Position numbers and translations under genes: made by a program. Below, piece by piece: positions 1 through 6,841 of a DNA stretch of 13,311 nt. The stretch is from contig JBHJNL010000010.1 of the NCBI GenBank assembly GCA_050330855.1, forward strand, positions 1 through 13,311, in the 5' to 3' direction. The stretch comes from RCC1774 sp050330855. Its GTDB lineage: Bacteria; Cyanobacteriota; Cyanobacteriia; Thermosynechococcales; Thermosynechococcaceae. How positions within the stretch are numbered: position 1 is the first letter of the stretch; each line of letters opens with the position of its first letter. Under the pieces are notes generated by a model, which saw nothing but the letters and a program-made list of their open reading frames with translations, was not told the origin of the DNA and did no database searches.

Positions 1-67
1 CCCAGCTCTGCATGATTTACCCCTTAATCTTTGTAAGAGTTCCAGTAACATTCTACGATCATAAGGG

Positions 68-84
68 AGATTGAAACTCAATCT
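68..84. repeat. Short inverted repeat, 7-bp arms
   Basis: AGATTGA at 68-74 and TCAATCT at 78-84 are exact reverse complements around a 3-base spacer. It is followed by TATACAAT (85-92), which resembles a -10 region. It may be an operator or chance in AT-rich DNA. Confidence 0.35.
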
Positions 85-149
85 ATACAATGGTCTCAAG
101 ACTTATGGGTAAGGCATAGGTATTTAGGGGAACTGAGCTGAGGTTGGAG

Positions 150-193
150 TTGTAGCAGAAAATTCTTTTTGAAAAAAGAATTTTCTGCTACAA
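150..193. repeat. Perfect 21-bp inverted repeat (long hairpin) upstream of the PEP-CTERM gene
   Basis: Bases 150-170 and 173-193 are exact reverse complements separated by only two bases (GA). The arms begin TTGTAGCAG and end CTGCTACAA, with A/T tracts next to the centre. The element ends 49 bases before the ATG at 243, so it lies in the probable promoter or 5' leader of that gene. It could be a terminator for an unseen gene to the left, a leader hairpin, or the remains of a small palindromic repeat. No T-tract follows the stem on the plus strand, so a classical intrinsic terminator is not obvious. The structure is certain; its role is not known. Confidence 0.85.
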
Positions 194-242
194 TCTACGG
201 ACGGGGATACACAACAAAGTTTTTGGGTAATGGGGTTAAACC

Positions 243-980
243 ATGTATAAGTTATCTTTACAGCATTTTGCTGTGCCTCTTTTTGGAGGCATCTCTATTC
301 TGTCAGCCTCTCAGGCTTCCGCCGTGACGATTGGAGGGTTATCGGGCGTACAGACGGATCAGTTTTTCTATGTGAACTATAACGGCAGCGTTGAAACTCA
401 AAACGTCCCTGGCCTTAAATCACAAGCTAAGTTCGTATTTCTGGGTTTTAATAACACCGATTCAAAGGCAACAGCAACTTTTGATATCGAGTTGAAGAAC
501 CAATCTGGAGGAGGCATTACATCTCGAGTGTCTGCTCTGGGCTTTAATGTGGACCAAAACATTACGGGTGGATCACTATCAGATACTCCGAATAGTTCTT
601 TTAGCAACCCCTTTGATGGTGTTGTTCTCAATAGTGCGTTCCCAAACCAGTTCGGCAACATTGATATCTGCTTTAAAGGCGGTCAGCTCAATAATTGTCA
701 GGGTGGGACAAGCAGCGGCGTCTTGAGCGGTGAGACGGGTGCCTTCAGAGTTAAACTTGATTTCTTGCCCAGTGTAACCTCGTTTGAATTGGACAATTTT
801 GGAGTCCGTTACCAAAGCATTAATGGTAATAGTTTCAATGACGCTAGTGGTACGGGCCGAGGAACACCCATGGATGTACCCGAGCCTTTGACATTCCTTG
901 CGACAGGCCTTGCATTAGGGTTTGGTGAGCTGCTTCGTAGGCAATCCAAGAAGTATGGACAGAAGGCCGAGGCTTGCTAG
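243..980 (+). CDS. PEP-CTERM sorted exported protein, function unknown
   Basis: This 245-residue protein has the layout of an exosortase substrate. An N-terminal signal peptide covers about residues 1-27, with a likely cut after SQASA. A Ser/Thr/Gly/Asn-rich beta-type mature region follows. The C-terminus carries the PEP-CTERM signal: VPEP at 212-215, a hydrophobic stretch at about 217-229, then the basic pair RR at 231-232. Family knowledge says such proteins are cut and anchored or released at the cell surface by a cyanobacterial exosortase; no exosortase gene is in this window. Two Cys in the DICF and NNCQ segments could form a disulfide after export. The tail after RR is rather long for the signal (about 13 residues). 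The gene looks monocistronic, with a palindrome upstream and a terminator downstream. The specific role cannot be read from the sequence. Confidence 0.88.
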   Translation: MYKLSLQHFAVPLFGGISILSASQASAVTIGGLSGVQTDQFFYVNYNGSVETQNVPGLKSQAKFVFLGFNNTDSKATATFDIELKNQSGGGITSRVSALGFNVDQNITGGSLSDTPNSSFSNPFDGVVLNSAFPNQFGNIDICFKGGQLNNCQGGTSSGVLSGETGAFRVKLDFLPSVTSFELDNFGVRYQSINGNSFNDASGTGRGTPMDVPEPLTFLATGLALGFGELLRRQSKKYGQKAEAC

Positions 981-1004
981 CGGTCTTGTTTGTTTATTGT
1001 TTTT

Positions 1005-1040
1005 AAAGCCAATGAGTCAGATTTCTCATTGGCTTTTTTT
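1005..1040 (+). terminator. Rho-independent terminator after the PEP-CTERM gene
   Basis: A 12-bp perfect stem (AAAGCCAATGAG at 1005-1016 with CTCATTGGCTTT at 1025-1036) closes an 8-base loop and runs into a T-tract to 1040. It begins 24 bases after the stop codon of the PEP-CTERM gene and separates it from the phosphatase gene at 1101. Confidence 0.9.
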
Positions 1041-1100
1041 GGCTAAACGGACGTGATCAGTTGACGGGTTTAAACAGCTTTTACATCATTAGCAGTTATT

Positions 1101-1592
1101 ATGAAGCAACTCATTCTATTTCGGCATGGCAAGTCTAATTGGGATGCTGAGTATGACAGAGATTGCGATCGCCCCCTAGCCAAACGAGGCATCAAAGCAG
1201 CGCAAGCAATGGGTCGTTTGCTTAGTAGTTATACCTGCCCTGATTGTGTGATCACCTCATCCGCAGTGAGGGCAAAAACGACCATAGAACTTGCAATGCA
1301 AGCGGGGCAATGGGATTGTCCTATTGAGATCACAGATCAGCTCTATGAAGCCAACCCCGAACAAGTGCTAGCCCTGGTGCATGAAGTATCAAACACAGTG
1401 AATACATTATTGCTGGTGGGGCACGAGCCGACCTGGTCTGAGCTAACGTCACAACTGATCGGGGGTGGTCAGATTCGATTCCCCACCGCAGCAATGGCTC
1501 GTATCGATTTTGAGATTGAGACTTGGCCGCAGGTTCGTGAGGGGCAAGGAACCCTAATCTGGTTGCTGCAACCTAAATTTTTCACAGGATAA
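1101..1592 (+). CDS. sixA: SixA-type phosphohistidine phosphatase
   Basis: The 163-residue product belongs to the small branch of the histidine phosphatase (phosphoglycerate mutase-like) superfamily. The catalytic RHG motif is at residues 8-10, right after the first strand (LILF), with His9 as the expected nucleophile. The second conserved His is His108 in LLLVGHEPTW. SixA of E. coli removes phosphate from His in the ArcB HPt domain; in cyanobacteria the substrate is less clear, so the name rests on family and length (SixA proteins are about 150-165 residues). No Shine-Dalgarno is obvious before the ATG, but the motif begins only eight residues in, so the start cannot move far downstream. The gene stands alone between the terminator at 1005-1040 and the decayed region after 1593. 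Confidence 0.88.
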   Translation: MKQLILFRHGKSNWDAEYDRDCDRPLAKRGIKAAQAMGRLLSSYTCPDCVITSSAVRAKTTIELAMQAGQWDCPIEITDQLYEANPEQVLALVHEVSNTVNTLLLVGHEPTWSELTSQLIGGGQIRFPTAAMARIDFEIETWPQVREGQGTLIWLLQPKFFTG

Positions 1593-1657
1593 CCTACACT
1601 CTAATGCCGCTGGTGTGAATAGAACGGGAGCTTGGGTGAAGTCTATTGCAATCTTGA

Positions 1658-1930
1658 TCAATCTTGGAGCCAGCTAAACACATCCCCAACCGTAAGCTGA
1701 ACAGCGCTGGCAAATGCTGGAACAGGCAAGGTGTCTGGGGGGTGTTCAAAGACAGAGAGGGTGAGATCGTCTTGATTAACGGTAGGAACAAAATCTCCTT
1801 GGATCGCGCTATGTTTTCCCTGGGGCATTGGTTTTTGAATAATCTGACCGTCGATGAATTCGCTCGCAGGTCTAGTTTCTGGCCGTTCAAGGAAGTCTTC
1901 AAGGGTAAAAAGCTTGACTTTCAAGATAAT
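1658..1930 (-). pseudogene. Decayed Uma2-family (DUF820) gene with internal deletion
   Basis: Read on the minus strand, this stretch joins two recognisable parts of an Uma2-family protein. The N-terminal part has LFTLEDFL, then RPASEFIDGQI and KPMPQGKHS, all typical of cyanobacterial Uma2 proteins. The C-terminal part has LPVPAFAS and LTVGDVFSWL, typical of the last 30 residues of the family. Uma2 proteins are usually about 190 residues long; here only about 90 remain, and the middle, which should hold the PD-(D/E)XK nuclease-like core, is missing. The junction lies near 1775. No good ATG stands at the expected start; the frame simply runs on upstream into the repeat at 1934-2010. I infer a deletion remnant with no enzyme activity. 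The frame itself is still open across the junction. Confidence 0.72.
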
Positions 1931-1933
1931 CGC

Positions 1934-2010
1934 TAAATCCTTCTTCCCAGGGAGAAGGACTTTGAATCTAGCTGCTTCTCCCCAGGGAGAGGGCTGGGGT
2001 GAGGGCGTAA
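1934..2010. repeat. Interspersed hairpin repeat of the CCCTCACCCCAGCCCTCTCC type
   Basis: On the minus strand the segment reads GCCCTCACCCCAGCCCTCTC followed by two CT-rich/GA-rich stem-loops linked by GATTCAAAGTCC and ending in GGATTTAG. The two hairpins are centred near 1949 (CCTTCTTCCCAGGGAGAAGG, 1939-1958) and near 1984 (CTTCTCCCCAGGGAGAG). I recognise this arrangement as a short noncoding repeat scattered through many cyanobacterial and other bacterial genomes. It directly abuts the decayed Uma2 gene and sits 24 bases after the 3' end of the minus-strand ATP-grasp gene, so its stems might help end that transcript. Confidence 0.75.
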
Positions 2011-2033
2011 CAAGGGCTAAAGTTCGACGATCC

Positions 2034-3605
2034 TTACCTTTTCTGACTCCAGCCAATCGGGAGAGCTGGAGAGCGTTGCTCGCCCGTGGTACTCGTCTCA
2101 AGATCTAACACTTTGATCGCCCGTCGATAAATCGCATCGGCCTGCTCAGGCGTATTGCCAATACTGGTTAATCCCAGCTTGCCAAACTCAGAGAGACAGC
2201 CCATTAAATGAAAAACTGTCCCCGTCTCGCTGCCGGTTTCAAAATGCAGATGATGGGCTGCAATAATATCCATCAGGTCATTGGGCAGCAGCCCTTGGTA
2301 AGAGTCTTTGCACAGGTTGTCGGTGGCAACATAGCATTTGGGCAAGCCCTGTTGACCAAAAAACTGCCCGGTAGCGTGGTCATAGGTGCCATTGGTCAAT
2401 AGCTTCAGGGTCATAAAGGGGTGGGTGGTCCCTCCCTTGCGGAGATTGATTTCAATGGCGTGCAGTTCCCATGAGGTTTCCCCCGTGTCACTCCGCTGAG
2501 GCACTGCCACAAAATCGACGCCGTACCGCTCTAAAACACCTTTTTGGGCCAGATACTGCCCCACCTTCAGACCCAGATCCTGAATCTGGAGACGATAGGC
2601 GGCATCGGCGGGGAAACGACAGCCTAAATAGATCTGGCCGCTCGGACCCCCCAAAATTTGGTCGTGGGTGGAGAGAATCTCAACGTCACCGCTGGGGGTG
2701 ACCCGCCCCTGGACGCTGGGAGAGCGTTTGTTCTCACCTTCAATAAAGGCTTCGACAATGGCTCCGAGTTGGGTGATGCGATCGCGAAAATGAGGCCATG
2801 CTTCGGTCTTAGATTCAAAGGCAAGTTGAGGCATGCGATCTCCAATCATCGTGAGGCGATCGGCGAAGGTTAAATCAGTGGAGGGAACATCCCGCAGATC
2901 TAGAATGGCATTGCCTTCCCCCGAAAAGCCTTGGTTGAGCTTCACCACCATGCGCTGCAGTTGGGGCTGACGTGACCATAGCTCTGCGGCGGCCTCCACC
3001 AGCGACTCAGGATCTTTCATCAGCAAGCTACCGTCAGGATGGGGAATCGAGCAGTCACCAAAGACCTGACGACTGCCGCTTTTGGTACCCCAGTGCAGGA
3101 GGTCAGGATCAGCCGCCAGCAGTGGGATGCCCAACTGCACGGATAGATCTCGCTCTAGCTCTGTGGAGTTAAAGCACACCATATAGGAGCTATTGGGTCG
3201 TAGCGACTGGCGAATGCGCTCTAGCAAGCGAGGGCGCTCTAATAGCTTTTGGCTCAGGGGCTTGAGTGACTGATCGTAAATGGGAAGCAGTAACAGGCGA
3301 TCGCGGGCATGGGAAAACGGAATCCCCGGTAAAAGCTGCAGATAATAGTCAATCACAATCGGGGGTAGCGGCTGAGAGGTGACGTAAATCAGCCGCGTTT
3401 GAGGGTGCCGGAGCCGAATCAGCGAGAATAAGAGCCGCTCTTCGTAATGCAAGAACCCATCGATTTTCTGGAGTTCTTGCTGATCAAGGCTAAAGGACGG
3501 AATCACGAGAATATCTGCATTCCCCTGATCGAGTTCTTCGATAGATTGCCAGCGATGGCCGAGCTGAGCCTGAAGCTGCTTAAATTGCTCAGATCGGTCC
3601 TGCAT
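2034..3605 (-). CDS. ATP-grasp peptide/carboxylate-amine ligase, PGM1-related
   Basis: The product is 523 residues from the ATG at 3605. I chose this start because AGAGG lies 9 bases before it; an in-frame TTG (3629) and ATG (3614) upstream would add 8 or 3 residues. The first ~200 residues form the pre-ATP-grasp part of PGM1-like ligases. The ATP-grasp fold follows: MVVKLNQGFSGEGN at about 219-232, with Lys222 as the likely ATP-binding lysine and a glycine-rich loop; VEAFIEGE; STHDQILGG; and the metal-binding strand EINLRKGGTTHPF at 385-397. PGM1 itself joins a nonproteinogenic amino acid to a peptide in pheganomycin biosynthesis; many cyanobacteria carry stand-alone relatives whose substrates are unknown. 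No peptide precursor or biosynthetic partner is next to it, so only the general reaction (ATP-driven amide bond formation) is inferred. It looks intact and monocistronic. Confidence 0.82.
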   Translation of the reverse strand: MQDRSEQFKQLQAQLGHRWQSIEELDQGNADILVIPSFSLDQQELQKIDGFLHYEERLLFSLIRLRHPQTRLIYVTSQPLPPIVIDYYLQLLPGIPFSHARDRLLLLPIYDQSLKPLSQKLLERPRLLERIRQSLRPNSSYMVCFNSTELERDLSVQLGIPLLAADPDLLHWGTKSGSRQVFGDCSIPHPDGSLLMKDPESLVEAAAELWSRQPQLQRMVVKLNQGFSGEGNAILDLRDVPSTDLTFADRLTMIGDRMPQLAFESKTEAWPHFRDRITQLGAIVEAFIEGENKRSPSVQGRVTPSGDVEILSTHDQILGGPSGQIYLGCRFPADAAYRLQIQDLGLKVGQYLAQKGVLERYGVDFVAVPQRSDTGETSWELHAIEINLRKGGTTHPFMTLKLLTNGTYDHATGQFFGQQGLPKCYVATDNLCKDSYQGLLPNDLMDIIAAHHLHFETGSETGTVFHLMGCLSEFGKLGLTSIGNTPEQADAIYRRAIKVLDLETSTTGEQRSPALPIGWSQKR

Positions 3606-3875
3606 GACGCTCATCCTCTCTTGTCTCAACTTCAGCTTAGCGGTTTACCAGCCCCTTTTACTGGATGCAGCAACGCTTAGAACACCGTTAGGTTCAGTAG
3701 TTTCCCAGAGGTTGATCATCACTGGTATCTGCCACATTAGAAGAGCAGAACAATCTGCGGTCGACAAGAGCGTTCACGGTGACTCGTTGCGATCACATCA
3801 AGCTTCCCCCAACCCTAAATACTTGAATCTTTCAGTCATCAGAATAACGAGCATCAATTTATTTTTTGATATCCC
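3606..3875. other. Divergent intergenic region without a recognisable gene
   Basis: This 270-base stretch separates the minus-strand ATP-grasp ligase from the plus-strand zinc-ribbon gene and should contain both promoters. A plus-strand open frame crosses most of it, but its sequence (Ser/Ile/Asn-rich, no motif) and its overlap with the ligase start argue against coding. The stretch just before 3876 is AT-rich (ATTTATTTTTTGATAT at 3856-3872). I see no NtcA-type box or clear operator. Confidence 0.5.
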
Positions 3876-4049
3876 ATGTATCTGTCATCTCAACACGATC
3901 ATCATTTAGAGCAGATTCGTCAAGTCATGACTCACCCGTTTTTCACGGGTGAGTGCCCTGAGTGCAAACACAAACTACCGCTTGTTGAGCGTGCAATGGG
4001 ACATAGCCATTGCCGAGCCTGTGGCTGGACAGACGAAGTGCAAGAGTAA
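3876..4049 (+). CDS. Small zinc-ribbon protein (57 or 40 residues), function unknown
   Basis: A short open frame runs from ATG 3876 to TAA 4047-4049 and encodes 57 residues. Its second half holds two Cys pairs, CPEC (residues 27-30) and CRAC (46-49), spaced by 15 residues and followed by GWTDE: a compact zinc-ribbon or rubredoxin-like knuckle expected to bind one metal ion. The N-terminal part is His- and Gln-rich (QHDHHLEQIRQ) and looks like a short helix. A second in-frame ATG at 3927 would give a 40-residue form beginning MTHPFF. Neither start has a convincing Shine-Dalgarno. A strong hairpin lies at 3930-3954, just after the second ATG. The frame stops 3 bases before the convergent DUF4870 gene, tight packing that supports it as a real gene. 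No function can be assigned; the metal site is inferred from cysteine spacing. Confidence 0.7.
   Translation: MYLSSQHDHHLEQIRQVMTHPFFTGECPECKHKLPLVERAMGHSHCRACGWTDEVQE
3930..3954. repeat. GC-rich perfect hairpin inside the zinc-ribbon frame
   Basis: ACTCACCCGT (3930-3939) and ACGGGTGAGT (3945-3954) are exact reverse complements around a 5-base loop. The stem begins one base after the internal ATG at 3927. No T-tract follows on either strand, so it is not a normal terminator. It could limit initiation at the internal ATG, or it may be a by-product of the codons for HPFFTGEC. Confidence 0.6.
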
Positions 4050-4052
4050 GCT

Positions 4053-4436
4053 CTACAGAAACCGAAAAATAAATGGATATCGGTAGGCTTCATCCGGGTT
4101 ATTCAGGCAGCTCATAATAGCAATAATAGGGACCACCCAAGTCATAAAGATCAAAAAAGCGGCACCAATCCAGATAGCTGGCAACAGGACAACGGTCCAC
4201 CAGAAGAAGCTAATTAAACCAACAATCAAGCCATAAAACCATACATTAAAGTGAAAATTGAGCGATTCTTTGGCGCTCTCCTTGACGACCGGATCATCCG
4301 AAATAATCAAAATTCCCAAGGGAATTCCTGCTGAAAAAATGAGGGCGCTAAAAAAGATAGCCCCGTGGCAAAGAGAAGAGAGCAGTTTACGCTTATCTGT
4401 ATCGTAGGTATTGAGGACCATCAACACGATCTCCAT
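4053..4436 (-). CDS. DUF4870-like small membrane protein
   Basis: This 127-residue protein fits the DUF4870 (Tic20-like) family of small membrane proteins. It starts with a short polar segment with DTDKRKLLSSLCHGAIFF, then a first membrane segment at about residues 25-46. The loop DDPVVKESAKESLNFHFNVWFYG is the family hallmark: the Glu-Ser-Leu-Asn-Phe pattern precedes the second helix. Two hydrophobic stretches at about 66-110 follow, and the end is PDEAYRYPFIFRFL. Its biochemical role is unknown. The start at 4436 has GGGAG 9 bases upstream; the ATG at 4421 also has a GGAG 9 bases upstream and would be 5 residues shorter. It lies 83 bases downstream of the Ap4A phosphorylase gene on the same strand and may be transcribed with it. 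Confidence 0.8.
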   Translation of the reverse strand: MEIVLMVLNTYDTDKRKLLSSLCHGAIFFSALIFSAGIPLGILIISDDPVVKESAKESLNFHFNVWFYGLIVGLISFFWWTVVLLPAIWIGAAFLIFMTWVVPIIAIMSCLNNPDEAYRYPFIFRFL

Positions 4437-4519
4437 AGGGTCGCTCTCCCGTCCAGGAAAGCCAGAAACAGCTTCATAATATCGTCTTCGATGGGGACGA
4501 GATAGTAGGGAAAACCTAC

Positions 4520-5410
4520 CTAAATCGCCTTCGGGTAAGCAACCTGTTCTAGAATCGTCATCGGACCCATTGCTTTAAGCTGCTCTAGCTGCTCTCGATT
4601 ACGAACAAACAGAGACCCCGAGAACCCCAGCGCATTCACAGAGATACCAGCATGGGATTCTTGCGATCTCGGCACCAGAAACATCCATCGACGGGTGAGC
4701 AATAAATTGTAAGGCTGGGGCTGTTCGCCCGTGGGTAACCCCGCAGATTCGTAGAGGTGTCGGTAGTGCTGATCAAGGTTTACAGCCAGGATGTCAGGGG
4801 CTAGGGACCAGTCGAGATCTAAAGCCACAATAGCGTGGGCAAACGATAGCCTTGCGAGCTTTCCTGTCTCCATAGAGTCATCGAATAGTGCTTCTAAGGG
4901 AACTGCATGTCTGTGGGCAGGGCTGAGGGGCAGCGGGACAAGCTGTAGATGTTTGTGCCTTTGACTCGCGCCAGCATTTTGCCCACCGTTGTAGAATGCC
5001 AGCCCATTAATCTCAGCCATACACTGGGCCAAGGCCGCAAAATCATGCTGTGTCAACCAGCTCTCTTGAGACTCAAAGTGGCGAGTGATAATGAGTAGAT
5101 GATGATCAACCACATTAAATTTATTAAGCAGAGCCACATGACTAGGCGACAAGTCTGTCACAAACAGATCAGTATCGTAGGGCAAGAACGGATTGGGCGA
5201 TTGCTTAGAGGTTTTGCTTGCGGTCTGCTTGCGGACGACATTACGAGAGACCCTGACGACAAAGGTTAGCCCACCTTGTTCGAGTTGTTCATCGATGGTG
5301 GGAATGGACAATAGTGCCCCACAGGCCAACGCTTCAGTCGTTCGCTGGGTGATGCAGCCCCATAGCGAACCGATAGGTAACTGATTTTCAGATAATTCTG
5401 AACTTGGCAC
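4520..5410 (-). CDS. Ap4A phosphorylase (ATP adenylyltransferase) of the APA1/2 type
   Basis: The 296-residue product matches the yeast Apa1/Apa2-type diadenosine tetraphosphate phosphorylases, a branch of the HIT superfamily. These enzymes split Ap4A with phosphate into ATP and ADP and help keep dinucleotide alarmones low. The active-site H-x-H-x-Q is at His152-Lys-His154-Leu-Gln156, in SQRHKHLQLVPLP. Upstream landmarks include NPFLPYD, DLSPSHVALLNKFNVV and HHLLIITRHFE; near the end PYNLLLTRRWMFLVPR and SVNALGFSGSLFV are typical C-terminal strands. The start is a GTG at 5410 with GGGAG 9 bases upstream. It follows the HEAT-repeat gene by 51 bases and precedes the DUF4870 gene, so a three-gene minus-strand transcript is plausible. 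Adenylylsulfate activity is possible for some relatives, so the exact substrate is inferred. Confidence 0.87.
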   Translation of the reverse strand: MPSSELSENQLPIGSLWGCITQRTTEALACGALLSIPTIDEQLEQGGLTFVVRVSRNVVRKQTASKTSKQSPNPFLPYDTDLFVTDLSPSHVALLNKFNVVDHHLLIITRHFESQESWLTQHDFAALAQCMAEINGLAFYNGGQNAGASQRHKHLQLVPLPLSPAHRHAVPLEALFDDSMETGKLARLSFAHAIVALDLDWSLAPDILAVNLDQHYRHLYESAGLPTGEQPQPYNLLLTRRWMFLVPRSQESHAGISVNALGFSGSLFVRNREQLEQLKAMGPMTILEQVAYPKAI

Positions 5411-5461
5411 AACGAAGATCTCCCGCGCAGCATAGATGCCCTTCTATCGTCTCAGGTTTGT

Positions 5462-6637
5462 CTACCATTCTTGAAGCGCAACGGTGATACCAGCGACTAG
5501 CTCTTGGGGCACTTTATCATCTTCTAAAAGCGCCTGCAGGCGTGCGGTGACATCACAATCACGGAGCTGTTTGAGGGCAGAGATCGCATGTAACTTCACT
5601 CCCATATCTGGCTGAGCCAACAGCCCAATCAGTGGCTCCATTGCCTCTGGCTGTCCGAGCTGCCCCAGAGCTGTTGCAATGAACTGCAGTAATATCGGCG
5701 GCTGGGACTGCTCTAGCATCTCTACCAAAATCTGAGTGGCAAAGGGTTGGTGGGTTTGGTGGGTTGCGATCGCATCCACCACCCCTCGCACCAGATCGAT
5801 AGACTCCTCGACTGCAGATAACGTCAATGCCTGCTGTAAATGCTCTAAAGCCTGACGATCGCCCATCCGTCCCAAAGCTTGAATAATTGTGCGCTTCAGC
5901 AGAAGGGGAGCGTCTGTCGTCAACCTTTCGAGCAAAGGGTGGGCCACCCCCAATCGCCCTAAAGCCAAGGCCGCCTGCTGACACACCAGCACACTCTCAT
6001 CCTGCAGCAACGGCTCAATCATCGCCACAGTCTCTGGCTCTAGAGACCGATATCCCAACCCCATCACCGCGATCTGACGAACATCAGGGTTGGGGTCGCC
6101 CAAGGCTTGCGTCAGGGCAGGCAAGACTTGAGGCCGATGAAATGCACTCAGAGCCTCCATTGCCGCAGCTCGGATTTCTGCCTGTTGATGCTCAGCTAAC
6201 TGCAGCAGCAGCGGAATAGTTCCCGCATCCCGGATACAGGCTAGAGCCTGAACGGCAGGCAGAGTAGCTTGATGGTGGTACAGGTACTCTGCTAGAGCAG
6301 GAATCGCCGCAGCGCCCATACTCCCTAATGTTTCGGCTGCAATTTCGCTAATTTCATCGTCTTCAGTGGTGCACAGCAAGGTTGCCAGCGCCATCAATGC
6401 ATCAGGATGCTGAAATTCACCCAGGGCGCGTGCAGTGACCCACTGCAGCTCTAGATCAGAGCCAGGGTCTTGTAAAAGCTTTACAAGCGGTGCGATCGCC
6501 TGCTCTCCAAAGCTTGATATGGCCTTGGCAGCATCCCAGCGGGCCTGAAAGTCACCCGATTGCAGAACCTCAAGTGTAGCGATCAGCGTAGACATATCAT
6601 GACTTGCATCAGGGATCAACGTCTCTTCTATATGCAC
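5462..6637 (-). CDS. HEAT-repeat protein
   Basis: The product is up to 391 residues and consists almost wholly of about ten helical HEAT / PBS-lyase-type repeats. Recurring elements include RWDAAKAISSFGEQAIAPL, TARALGEFQHPDALMALATL, AAETLGSMGAAAIPALAEYL, VRQIAVMGLGYR, QQAALALGRLG and IQALGRMGDRQALEHL. Such alpha-solenoids bind proteins. In cyanobacteria related repeats occur in phycobilin lyases of the CpcE/IaiH type, but nothing here ties this one to phycobilisomes, and no phycobiliprotein gene is near. The longest frame starts at a GTG (6637) without a Shine-Dalgarno; an ATG at 6595 gives 377 residues beginning MSTLIATLEVL just before the first repeat and may be the true start. The gene is divergent from nirA, so its promoter lies beside or within the nirA regulatory region. 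Confidence 0.82.
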   Translation of the reverse strand: MHIEETLIPDASHDMSTLIATLEVLQSGDFQARWDAAKAISSFGEQAIAPLVKLLQDPGSDLELQWVTARALGEFQHPDALMALATLLCTTEDDEISEIAAETLGSMGAAAIPALAEYLYHHQATLPAVQALACIRDAGTIPLLLQLAEHQQAEIRAAAMEALSAFHRPQVLPALTQALGDPNPDVRQIAVMGLGYRSLEPETVAMIEPLLQDESVLVCQQAALALGRLGVAHPLLERLTTDAPLLLKRTIIQALGRMGDRQALEHLQQALTLSAVEESIDLVRGVVDAIATHQTHQPFATQILVEMLEQSQPPILLQFIATALGQLGQPEAMEPLIGLLAQPDMGVKLHAISALKQLRDCDVTARLQALLEDDKVPQELVAGITVALQEW

Positions 6638-6717
6638 TCAGATAAAGGAAAGATGCGATTTTTACATGTCGATCCTGCATAGCAGAACCGCATGATCTTC
6701 ATGAAAGTTTAACATTT

Positions 6718-6731
6718 GTAGCGTTTGCTAC
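6718..6731 (+). promoter_or_regulatory. NtcA-binding site of the nirA promoter
   Basis: GTAGCGTTTGCTAC matches the NtcA consensus GTA-N8-TAC exactly. NtcA is the cyanobacterial global nitrogen regulator that activates nitrate assimilation genes when 2-oxoglutarate is high and ammonium is absent. The spacing to the -10 element at 6754 is 22 bases, the standard value for NtcA-activated class II promoters. The site is in the gap shared with the divergent HEAT-repeat gene. Confidence 0.93.
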
Positions 6732-6753
6732 GAACCCCTGCAGTGACCATCGC

Positions 6754-6759
6754 TATCTT
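6754..6759 (+). promoter_or_regulatory. -10 element of the NtcA-activated nirA promoter
   Basis: TATCTT fits the TA-N3-T form of cyanobacterial -10 boxes and lies 22 bases after the NtcA site. This places the transcription start at about 6765-6767 and a leader of roughly 75 bases before the proposed NirA start codon. Confidence 0.85.
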
Positions 6760-6841
6760 ATCTTCAATGAGTTTTTATACCTGGGCAATAATCTTCGGTC
6801 CGGTTGAAAACAAACAGAGCAACTTTAGGGAGTGGCCCGCT

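Noticed and set aside
34..56. NtcA-like GTA...TAC near the left end
   Set aside because: The spacing in GTAACATTCTAC is 6 bases instead of 8, and no suitable -10 at 22 bases was seen.
1664..1936. Plus-strand 90-codon frame opposite the Uma2 relic
   Set aside because: It is the complement of the recognisable Uma2 pieces; the minus-strand reading explains the sequence.
1934..2010. CRISPR-like array
   Set aside because: The two CT/GA-rich hairpins are parts of one interspersed repeat; there are no regular direct repeats with unique spacers.
3604..3909. Plus-strand open frame of about 100 codons in the gap before the zinc-ribbon gene
   Set aside because: It starts inside the ATP-grasp gene's 5' end, has no motif or Shine-Dalgarno, and overlaps the zinc-ribbon frame in another register.
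6725..6841. N-terminal extension of NirA by 39 residues
   Set aside because: It would start inside the NtcA box and upstream of the predicted transcription start. The extension does not resemble NirA proteins.
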